Virus record (IMG/VR): IMGVR_UViG_3300042352_000846
Span: 1 to 23,564 of that record
Source of the DNA: a virus
DNA length: 23,564 nt
Direction: 5' to 3' (one strand)
Shown here: positions 17,419-23,564 of the stretch, piece by piece
Layout: every line of letters begins with the position of its first letter
Position numbering within the stretch: the stretch's first letter is position 1
Program-made: the position numbers and the translations under genes
Notes under the pieces: model-generated
The model's input: only the letters and a program-made list of their open reading frames with translations
Told to the model about the DNA's origin: nothing
Databases searched by the model: none

Positions 17419-17907
17419 TCAATAAACTAACACACATCTATCCATTCGTAAAGTAGCGGTAATTTCAGCTAAAGCGTCATCACTATATCCTAAAGAACCA
17501 AAATTAACATCAGTTAAAAATGTTCCATAAAGAATCCATTTCTCAACAACAACACCTGTCGGGTCTAACATTTCAAGGTCAATATCTTTTTTATAACCTG
17601 CAGCATAACCCATACGACCGGTAACCGATTCAGCATGTAAACGAACCCATTCCATAAGTGCTTGAGCCGCAGAAGGTCCGATTGGGTCACGGAATTTAAC
17701 TTGGATTGGGTCCCAATTAAATCTACCCGCAACGAATGTGGATGTATTTAAAAATTCAATTTCTTTTGAGTTAATTTTAATTGACGGTCTAGCCGCAGTC
17801 TCAATAAACCATTCGTTAATTCCTAAACTTGATGGGAACCTTAGTATAAATCGATTCTTTCTCTTTGGTTCATAAGGAATCGGCATTTTCATTAATAAAT
17901 CAGCCAT
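17419..17907 (-). CDS. 19: tail tube protein (gp19-like)
   Basis: 162 aa, close to T4 gp19 (163 aa). The sequence has the typical order: a short N-terminus, then NRFILRFPSSLGINEWFIET, ARPSIKINSKEIEFLNTSTF, FNWDPIQVKFRDPIGPSAAQ and ALMEWVRLHAESVTGRMGYA, and a C-terminal strand region (VVEKWILYGTFLTDVNFGSL). These are the tube-fold strands, the loop and the single helix of the T4 tube family. The subunits form stacked hexameric rings inside the sheath. The gene is preceded by the HAD gene and a late-type element and followed by a perfect terminator, as expected for a high-copy protein with its own transcript. The start is the only ATG at the 5' end, 25 nt after the element; no Shine-Dalgarno sequence is seen. 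Confidence 0.9.
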   Translation of the reverse strand: MADLLMKMPIPYEPKRKNRFILRFPSSLGINEWFIETAARPSIKINSKEIEFLNTSTFVAGRFNWDPIQVKFRDPIGPSAAQALMEWVRLHAESVTGRMGYAAGYKKDIDLEMLDPTGVVVEKWILYGTFLTDVNFGSLGYSDDALAEITATLRMDRCVLVY

Positions 17908-17932
17908 GTTATTTCAATTTTGTTTTTTTTTG

Positions 17933-17949
17933 TTTATATCTAATAAATA
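17933..17949 (-). promoter_or_regulatory. late-type promoter element before the tube gene
   Basis: Minus strand TATTTATTAGATATAAA, followed by CAAAAAAAAA. It shares TATTTAT and a TATAAA core with the other elements, but the two halves are three bases further apart. It lies 25 nt before the ATG at 17907. Confidence 0.4.
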
Positions 17950-18000
17950 TAGTCTTGATGAAAATTTTTCTATTTACTTTTATTTTTAAGAAATTATTCT

Positions 18001-18828
18001 CTAGTTATATAACTTCTTAATACCTCCAGCCGTAGAATAAGTCTTAACTATATTATCTGGTTTATCTTTAAAATGTTTACTCATTACTTCTACGTTTTTA
18101 ATATCATCATCTGAAAATCCTATTACTGGTTCATTTGGTATGAAGTTATTTGATACCTCATTTTTTATAAATGCTCTTTTATTAAGTTTACTAGCCATTT
18201 TTTTAATATAAGAAACAAATTTTTCCATGGCTTTAACTTTTAACTCTTCCGGATTCGCGGCACTACCTTCTCCAAAAGTTACTGGATGATATTTATTAAG
18301 GTTTAAATATGATTTTATTAATTCATCATCACTCATATCTTCTTCACCAACAAATGTTCTATATTTTTTCAAATTCTTAATTAAAGAATCTTTGTCAATA
18401 CCATTAAACCCTTTAATAATATAGTTATAAATTGCTTGTTTTAGTGTGCTAGGATTATGTCCTCTTGCGGTAATAATTGAAAAGATAGAACCATTATTAA
18501 TTGCTTCTCTAAAATCATCGAATGCCGGTCCTTCTTTTGCCCTCATAGCATCAATTATAAAATCTTTATCACCTTCCGTTTTAAAATTTCTAAATGGATT
18601 ATCTGCAAAACCAACAATAGTTTCACCTTTATATTGAACTGGGTTTTTTCCCAAGTCATGTCTATATTCCGCAAAATCATCGGTACTCATACCTATCTCA
18701 TCACCATCTTCAGTTTTTAACATTATCTTAGTTGGCATATGAACAATATTATCATCCCAATCGAATGCGTAATATTTCATATCTGGTGTTCCTTCGGGTT
18801 TAAATCCTTCTTTAAGTTGTCTTTTCAT
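18001..18828 (-). CDS. HAD-superfamily phosphatase-like protein (275 aa)
   Basis: All four HAD motifs are visible: motif I YYAFDWDDNIV with nucleophile D23 and acid D25; motif II SIITARG with T120; motif III Lys in EELKVKAMEKF (about K198); motif IV GFSDDD with D240-D242. About 90 residues between motifs I and II probably form a cap, so small phosphorylated molecules or nucleic acid ends are possible substrates; the sequence does not tell which. There is no signal peptide. The gene lies between sheath and tube, normally adjacent in T4 (genes 18 and 19), so an enzyme has been inserted in a structural block. It starts 15 nt after a stable hairpin behind the sheath gene and ends 93 nt before the tube ATG. 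It could be a cytoplasmic enzyme of the infected cell or a virion-packaged enzyme. The family is sure, the role unknown. Confidence 0.85.
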   Translation of the reverse strand: MKRQLKEGFKPEGTPDMKYYAFDWDDNIVHMPTKIMLKTEDGDEIGMSTDDFAEYRHDLGKNPVQYKGETIVGFADNPFRNFKTEGDKDFIIDAMRAKEGPAFDDFREAINNGSIFSIITARGHNPSTLKQAIYNYIIKGFNGIDKDSLIKNLKKYRTFVGEEDMSDDELIKSYLNLNKYHPVTFGEGSAANPEELKVKAMEKFVSYIKKMASKLNKRAFIKNEVSNNFIPNEPVIGFSDDDIKNVEVMSKHFKDKPDNIVKTYSTAGGIKKLYN

Positions 18829-18843
18829 ATTAAAATAATTAAA

Positions 18844-18863
18844 GGGGATACTTTCGTATCCCC
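18844..18863 (-). terminator. GNRA-loop hairpin after the sheath gene
   Basis: On the minus strand GGGGATAC and GTATCCCC form a perfect 8-bp stem around a GAAA tetraloop, followed by TTTAATTATTTT. It lies 10 nt after the sheath stop and 15 nt before the HAD start codon. The broken T run suggests partial termination or an RNA-stabilising 3' end rather than a full stop. Confidence 0.7.
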
Positions 18864-18873
18864 GTTAAATTTA

Positions 18874-21800
18874 TTAGATATTTTCAAATGAAGCCCCTGT
18901 CGGAGTAATGAAGAACTCAATATCGATGAATTCTAATGCCTTCGTAGGTTTCAAATATATTTTACCTGTTAATGTGTTTCTATCTAAATCTTCAGGTGAA
19001 GACGATACTGTTACACGGAAATCGTAAAGACCTCTATCTCTTCTAATTGAATCTAAAATAGGGTTAACACTATCTAAGAATTGTTGTCTAACGATTTGGT
19101 CATTTTGTTCAAATAATAATCTTACAGCCACTGCCGAAATCAATTTACGAGCTTGAAGTAACAATCTTCTTACATTCAATCTGTTAAGTGCCGTATCGGC
19201 AACTTGTAGAGTTTTGTTACCCCAAATTACAGTCCCAACATCAGAGAAAGTTGCAATAGGGTTAATTCTACCTTGATACAACGTATCTCTATCAGTCTGT
19301 GTAAGTTTTTGTCTTGCTTTGATTGAATTTACAAGACCTCTTGTATAACCCGCAGATGCAAACCAAGGGAATGAAATGTTATCAGTCAATGCCAAGTTTC
19401 TACAAACCTCACCTGTTGGTGGTAAATAAATTTGTGTGTTATTCACTGTGTCACGAACTAATATCCAAGGATAGTAGGTTGCGGTGTAGTTAGAGTCAAT
19501 TCCTGTGTTATCCAAATTATCAACCGCTTCTTGAGAGTAAATAATATCTTGAGGGTTAGTTGAATCTGGTGTATACATTCTATAATCAGGTGTTGTTGCA
19601 ATATAAACTGAATCCGCTCTTGAGTATTGTACCATATCAATTGCTTCTTCAACAAGGTTTGAGTTATTAATATAATCAATACTTGAAGTTGCAAATATGT
19701 TTATATTTGTTGATTCAGGGTTAGAGAATGTTAAAATACCTAATAAATAAGCGTAATAATCAGTATTAGCAAAATCTTGAGTGTTATTTTGAACTGTAAT
19801 TCTTTTGAATAAACCTTCACCTGTTGCTGTAGGATATCTTGAAGATGGTGAAGCACCCGCTAAATAACCTGAAGACCCTAATTGGAATCTATCTTCATTT
19901 GTTCTCCACTCTCTATAAATGTCCCATCCGTCAAAACCTCCCGCAAAACATACGGTATATTTTCTTGAATATATGAAGTAGTAAGGATTTTCTTGTGTTT
20001 CGGGGTCTCTCGTAAAATTAGCAACACCACATTCAAAAGCTGTTTCTCCACTTGACATTGATGTGTTTGAGATTGTAACAACCGTTGCTCCTGAGTCCAT
20101 GTGGAATCCCTTACTTATTACATTCCAAGGTCGACCCTCAACACTTGGGTCATTCACCCAATTCGAAGGTGTTTGTTTTCCTTTGTATGTTAAGAAAGAT
20201 TCGTCAATTCCAAATTGTGTTGAAAACCCTAAGTAATTTCTTCTTACAATATCTCCTGCAGATTCTACAGGTGCTCCGCCAGCATTTGTACCAAATGGTG
20301 GGTTTGAAATAACTTCACCCGGATAATAATATTTTGTTTTAAATTTAGGGTATGGTGAAGGATAGGTATTATAATCCAAATATTCTCTTTGAGTATATCC
20401 GTAAAATCCACATGGTAAGGCATCAATTGGTGCCTCATCTGCCATCTCAACCATAACATATCTTGAAATCAATGCGTACTCACCATTAGATGACCCGATT
20501 TTTTTTGCGATAAAATTATTTGATAATGGGTCTAAATTACAATTTGTGAATTTTTCAATTACAACAGGATTTGCGTCAGTATCAAAGAAATTTCTAACTA
20601 ATACATCAAATGACATATTATTAAATGAAAGATTTGCAATTGATACTTTTATCTCAGTATTTGCTGAATCTCCATCTGAGATTGATATGAATTTAAATAA
20701 CTTATAAACTTTATTACCTCTTAACTCTGAAACCAAATATGGTGTTTCAGGTGATTGATATCTTTCTAAATTGTAAGCGATTGATGTTGGATTTTGACTT
20801 CTAGCACTTGGTAATGCAATTAAATCACAAGACAAACCTCTAATATAACCTTGATTATATGCGTAATTTAATGAACCTTGATACGACTCCTCAACATAAA
20901 TCGGGACTTCGAATCTTGATTTTCCAAAATTATCAACACCTAAAACTTTTGTGATATATTTTGACGATGACGATAACATTGAAGTTTCGAATGAGAATAC
21001 CTCATTATCTTTGGTTACCCCTGATAATAAAAATGTCGCAAAAGGTGATTTTGAAATTTCCGAATATTGTCCGGTGCAAATCAATTCCAAATTATTTGGA
21101 GCCCAAGCTCCTCCGTTATTATAATCGATACCTACTTGATATATTTGTCCATGATTTATACTTGAAGACTCATTTGAATAAAGTGATATACCTCTTGAAC
21201 GAATTGTTGCAACAACCATGTTATTAAACTCATCATACGGTGTTCCTGTAAATGTATATGAATTACCGGTTACAGTTCCTGTAAATGTGTTTGATGTTCC
21301 TGAAGTTAAACTAGAAACCGCATAGTAGAATGAGTACCCGGTATAACCTAATGTAGAATTATTATTTTCAAAATCAAAATTAGCGTAATACCAAGAATCG
21401 TTAGAATCTGCCGTTAAATCATTTTGTGTAAAATCATTTTCACACCCATATGGGTTTTGAATTCTTCCATATTGGGTTGATACAACATTATAATTATTTT
21501 CAGGGATTGCACCATATATTACTGCAGTTGTTGCAGACAAAGAAGGTGAATTCATGATTGCCCCCAAATAACCATTAAAATCATCTTGAAGTGTTGAGGT
21601 TGAACCATCGTTTAATCTATATTGAGTGTTCAAATTAGAACTAACTTGATTCGGTAATGAACCTGAAATAAATTGAATTGTACCCAATGCTGAATTACCA
21701 GTAAACGTTGAAGTAAATGTAGTTCCGGTTGAAGGATTCCCAATAGTTGTTGGGTCTACATTTGATGTTACGGTAAGAGACCAAGATGGTCCTGCGTCAT

Positions 21801-22113
21801 ATCCTGATAATCCAAGAATTCTTGTTACAAATAATTGGTTTGATTGTTGTAGATATGATTTTGCAATATACGCTGCCTCATATTTTGGGATTTGAGTGTT
21901 ATAAAATTTGACAGGTTCCGTTCCGCCGAAATATGCTTGGAACTCATCATAATTAGTTATAAATATCGGTTCAAATGCTGGACCTTTAATAGTTTCTCCA
22001 ACTAAACCTAACGTTGTTACACCCACACTTTGGGCTACGAAAGATAAGTCCGTTTCTGATGTATATACACCCGGAGATACGTATACTTTTTGGTTTGCTT
22101 GTGCTGTTGCCAT
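18874..22113 (-). CDS. 18: contractile tail sheath protein (gp18-like, enlarged)
   Basis: 1079 aa; T4 gp18 has 659. The N-terminus VYVSPGVYTSETDLSFVAQS (about 10-30), then GVTTLGLVGETIKGPAFEPI and the following DEFQAYFGG, is typical of sheath proteins. The conserved C-terminal domain lies at about 910-1079: FPWFASAGYTRGLV, GRINPIATFSDVGTVIWGNK, LNRLNVRRLLLQARKLISAV and a final strand KALEFIDIEFFITPTG. These parts form the sheath core and the arms that link neighbouring subunits. The extra length is in the middle (about 110-750), Ser/Thr/Asn/Tyr-rich beta sequence that probably forms domains on the tail surface. The gene follows the tail completion gene across a gap that holds a plus-strand gene and has its own late-type element 23 nt upstream. 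A hairpin follows the stop. Confidence 0.92.
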   Translation of the reverse strand: MATAQANQKVYVSPGVYTSETDLSFVAQSVGVTTLGLVGETIKGPAFEPIFITNYDEFQAYFGGTEPVKFYNTQIPKYEAAYIAKSYLQQSNQLFVTRILGLSGYDAGPSWSLTVTSNVDPTTIGNPSTGTTFTSTFTGNSALGTIQFISGSLPNQVSSNLNTQYRLNDGSTSTLQDDFNGYLGAIMNSPSLSATTAVIYGAIPENNYNVVSTQYGRIQNPYGCENDFTQNDLTADSNDSWYYANFDFENNNSTLGYTGYSFYYAVSSLTSGTSNTFTGTVTGNSYTFTGTPYDEFNNMVVATIRSRGISLYSNESSSINHGQIYQVGIDYNNGGAWAPNNLELICTGQYSEISKSPFATFLLSGVTKDNEVFSFETSMLSSSSKYITKVLGVDNFGKSRFEVPIYVEESYQGSLNYAYNQGYIRGLSCDLIALPSARSQNPTSIAYNLERYQSPETPYLVSELRGNKVYKLFKFISISDGDSANTEIKVSIANLSFNNMSFDVLVRNFFDTDANPVVIEKFTNCNLDPLSNNFIAKKIGSSNGEYALISRYVMVEMADEAPIDALPCGFYGYTQREYLDYNTYPSPYPKFKTKYYYPGEVISNPPFGTNAGGAPVESAGDIVRRNYLGFSTQFGIDESFLTYKGKQTPSNWVNDPSVEGRPWNVISKGFHMDSGATVVTISNTSMSSGETAFECGVANFTRDPETQENPYYFIYSRKYTVCFAGGFDGWDIYREWRTNEDRFQLGSSGYLAGASPSSRYPTATGEGLFKRITVQNNTQDFANTDYYAYLLGILTFSNPESTNINIFATSSIDYINNSNLVEEAIDMVQYSRADSVYIATTPDYRMYTPDSTNPQDIIYSQEAVDNLDNTGIDSNYTATYYPWILVRDTVNNTQIYLPPTGEVCRNLALTDNISFPWFASAGYTRGLVNSIKARQKLTQTDRDTLYQGRINPIATFSDVGTVIWGNKTLQVADTALNRLNVRRLLLQARKLISAVAVRLLFEQNDQIVRQQFLDSVNPILDSIRRDRGLYDFRVTVSSSPEDLDRNTLTGKIYLKPTKALEFIDIEFFITPTGASFENI

Positions 22114-22136
22114 TATTAATTATTCTATTACAGATT

Positions 22137-22153
22137 TATTTTATAGATAAATA
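22137..22153 (-). promoter_or_regulatory. late-type promoter element before the sheath gene
   Basis: Minus strand TATTTATCTATAAAATA, matching the common element (TATTTAT, one base, TATAAAA). It lies 23 nt before the sheath ATG at 22113, so the expected leader is about 17 nt. It gives the sheath gene a start independent of the genes upstream, which are interrupted by the plus-strand gene. Confidence 0.5.
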
Positions 22154-22190
22154 TTCTATATTTTATGAAAAAACTTTACTTTTGCTGAAC

Positions 22191-22203
22191 TATTTATAAA
22201 TGG
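22191..22203 (+). promoter_or_regulatory. possible promoter of the plus-strand gene
   Basis: TATTTATAAATGG on the plus strand is the same type of element, including a TATAAATG close to the T4 late consensus. It lies 29 nt before the ATG at 22233. Because the motif is nearly palindromic, its direction is not certain. Confidence 0.35.
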
Positions 22204-22226
22204 TAGGAATTAATTCTACCTTTTTT
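22202..22226 (+). promoter_or_regulatory. dyad before the plus-strand gene: operator or leader terminator
   Basis: GGTAG and CTACC flank AATTAATT with one extra G, and six T follow (22221-22226). As DNA it is a near-perfect inverted repeat beside the start site of a small DNA-binding-like protein, which fits an autoregulatory operator. As RNA it would form a stem of about 7 pairs plus a T6 run, which fits a short terminator or attenuator. The sequence alone does not decide. Confidence 0.45.
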
Positions 22227-22232
22227 CTCACT

Positions 22233-22394
22233 ATGAAAATTAAGAAAGAAATTAAGAATATTAAAATATCCCCTGAATCACATAATATACTGAAAAAGTA
22301 TTGTGATAAAAGAGGAATTAAAATTTATAAATTTTTGGAAAATCTTATTATGGAAAATTGTAAAGAGAAGAGAGATATCTATGGTGAAGATTAA
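22233..22394 (+). CDS. small ribbon-helix-helix-like protein (53 aa)
   Basis: This is the only supported gene on the plus strand. The sequence (MKIKKEIKNIKISPESHNIL, then KKYCDKRGIKIYKFLENLI) has the layout of small ribbon-helix-helix regulators: a basic strand, KISPESHNILKKYC as the first helix, a RG-I turn and a second helix KIYKFLENLI. Such proteins bind operator DNA as dimers. An in-frame ATG at 22200 exists, but its extra residues would be coded by the dyad and promoter-like region, so 22233 is preferred. The stop overlaps the stop of the opposing 347-aa gene by 4 bases (TTAA). It is antisense to read-through from that gene towards the sheath. It may regulate itself or phage late genes. 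The fold is likely, the target unknown. Confidence 0.7.
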   Translation: MKIKKEIKNIKISPESHNILKKYCDKRGIKIYKFLENLIMENCKEKRDIYGED

Positions 22395-23434
22395 ACCAAC
22401 TTGTTATCAAAAACAATTAACGCCTCGTTATTACTATCTATTTTAGTAACCTCAATTCTTAAAACATCGTTTGTAGTGATTTGAATCACCTCAACATCAC
22501 TACCATAATAGTTGTTATTTATGAATACATCAAATGTATCAACATTATTTAAATTCACAACACTCATATTTGCTCTAAAATCAATAACATCCACTAATGT
22601 CGTATTACCTGTAACAAATAAAAAATCTAATTTAAATTCATCCGGATTTTTTGGGAATTGATTTCTCTTTTGTTTTCTTGTTGTGGTATCTAATTCAATT
22701 AATTGAGTAACCCTTTGAATCGCGGGTTTCACCTCAAACTCCTCCTCATCGATTAGATAACCTAACATTGTGAAATCATAATTCTGAACATAATATTTTC
22801 TCGCGTCTATGGTCATTTGAGATTCGTCTGAAACATTATCTAAAATAATTGGAACATATTGGCCCTTAATAAACGTGTATGATTGTCGTGACGAAAATGT
22901 TTGCATTACAATTTTATTTAATTGATTCAATTCCCTCATTCTATTACAAACGATTTTAACACTATACTTGATATCAACAGGGACCGGTTGTGGTATTGTA
23001 TAGATATCCATACCTTGTTCATTACCATTCCAAGTCGGAACCGATGCGTAATAAAATTGTTTTCTATTTGGTATTGTATATTGAAGTGATGGGTTTGTAC
23101 CATACTTAACTTCAGGACTTCTAACGACTGTGATATATGGTGGGTCTGGGTTATAATCTAAGTCTACAAATTTATAAGTTTCAACATATTGAGACCAGTT
23201 TTGAGTAGTGATAATAATATCCACCATTGGAACTATTTCTCCTGCGGTAACAACCTTCAACTCATTTTTAACGAAATCCAACATACCTCTATCTAAATCC
23301 GCATGCAATACCGATTTGGGTAAATAAGTCCCATCTTCTTTGATGTATTGTAATAGTTCTTGTCTGCGAGCGGACAACTCTTTTCGAGGAACTAGTGGTA
23401 AGGTTGGTTTAACTATATTTTTTGGTAATGGCAT
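22391..23434 (-). CDS. probable tail terminator / tail completion protein (347 aa)
   Basis: Placed directly before the sheath gene in reading direction, where T4 order has neck and tail terminator genes (13, 14, 15). The N-terminal part (MPLPKNIVKPTLPLVPRKEL...) contains a long segment rich in aromatic residues. The middle has VDIKYSVKIVCNRMRELNQL, KIVMQTFSSRQSYTFIKGQY, VQNYDFTMLGYLIDEEEFEV and KPAIQRVTQLIEL (about residues 150-245), a compact alpha/beta domain that fits a head-tail or tail-end ring protein. The C-terminal 90 residues are beta-rich (VDTFDVFINNNYYG...) and look like a separate small domain. There is no enzyme motif. A gp15-like role is inferred from position and general structure, not from a clear sequence match. 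It starts 5 nt after the preceding gene, so the two are probably co-translated. Confidence 0.6.
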   Translation of the reverse strand: MPLPKNIVKPTLPLVPRKELSARRQELLQYIKEDGTYLPKSVLHADLDRGMLDFVKNELKVVTAGEIVPMVDIIITTQNWSQYVETYKFVDLDYNPDPPYITVVRSPEVKYGTNPSLQYTIPNRKQFYYASVPTWNGNEQGMDIYTIPQPVPVDIKYSVKIVCNRMRELNQLNKIVMQTFSSRQSYTFIKGQYVPIILDNVSDESQMTIDARKYYVQNYDFTMLGYLIDEEEFEVKPAIQRVTQLIELDTTTRKQKRNQFPKNPDEFKLDFLFVTGNTTLVDVIDFRANMSVVNLNNVDTFDVFINNNYYGSDVEVIQITTNDVLRIEVTKIDSNNEALIVFDNKLV

Positions 23435-23439
23435 AATTC

Positions 23440-23564
23440 TTAAATACCTTTAAATTCATTCTCCGAAACCCAAGTTGCGGTTATGGTACGATAAAAGGGA
23501 CGATAGCCACCGTATGTGTGTTTATTGTCCGACTTAACATATCCGTCATCACTAACAACATAAT
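23440..23564 (-). CDS. C-terminal end of an unidentified gene (cut by window edge)
   Basis: Forty codons in frame from the window end to a TAA at 23442-23440: YVVSDDGYVKSDNKHTYGGY, then RPFYRTITATWVSENEFKGI. The segment is rich in aromatic and beta-forming residues and continues beyond the window. The 5-nt spacing to the 347-aa gene and the shared direction place it in the same operon; by T4-like order it could be a neck or connector protein, but the fragment is too short to say. Confidence 0.55.
   Translation of the reverse strand, partial: YVVSDDGYVKSDNKHTYGGYRPFYRTITATWVSENEFKGI

Noticed and set aside
22200-22232. Longer start (ATG at 22200) for the plus-strand gene
   Set aside because: It would place the dyad and T6 run inside the gene and add residues (MVGINSTFFLT) unlike ribbon-helix-helix N-termini.
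1-23564. tRNA genes, CRISPR arrays, integrase or insertion sequences
   Set aside because: No cloverleaf-like sequence, regular spaced direct repeats, recombinase motifs or terminal inverted repeats were seen by reading; gaps between genes are all shorter than 300 bases.

Overview
The window is a late structural (tail) module of an AT-rich, T4-like contractile-tailed phage (myovirus), probably one with a large genome. The best-supported landmarks are a T4 gp18-like sheath, a gp19-like tube, a T4_baseplate-family tail assembly chaperone, a tape measure, a LysM-type gp53-like baseplate protein, two giant baseplate proteins (1677 and 2426 aa) and a gp32-like single-stranded-DNA-binding protein. 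No start codon is preceded by a convincing Shine-Dalgarno sequence; leaders are A/T-rich. That pattern is typical of phages of Bacteroidota (Flavobacteriia-like hosts), so I infer such a host. No host gene, tRNA, CRISPR array, integrase or insertion sequence is visible.

Layout: all genes but one lie on the minus strand, so transcription runs from high to low coordinates. In that order: the end of an unidentified gene (23564-23440); a 347-aa probable tail terminator/completion protein (23434-22391); a small plus-strand gene of ribbon-helix-helix type (22233-22394) facing it; the 1079-aa sheath (22113-18874); a HAD-fold phosphatase-like protein (18828-18001); the tube (17907-17419); the tail assembly chaperone (17334-16591) followed by a 50-codon extension in the +1 frame (16604-16452); the tape measure (16411-14567); the 1677-aa baseplate protein (14513-9480); the LysM protein (9480-9157); the 2426-aa hub/fibre-like protein (9124-1844); two small proteins (1802-1578 and 1573-896); a strong terminator; and finally the gp32-like gene with its own sigma70-like promoter (780 to the window edge).

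How the genes work together: sheath and tube form the contractile tail on a baseplate built from the large proteins, and tube length is set by the tape measure with the chaperone. The chaperone sits exactly between tube and tape measure, as lambda G/GT does, and its +1-frame extension looks like a programmed frameshift product. That is the most interesting signal here. Five minus-strand starts share an AT-rich element, TATTTAT followed by a TATAAA(A/T)A-like core, which resembles the T4 late promoter. At two genes it lies so close to the ATG that the transcript would be nearly leaderless. Stable hairpins follow the two highest-copy genes, sheath and tube, directly before the next start codon, which suggests dosage control.
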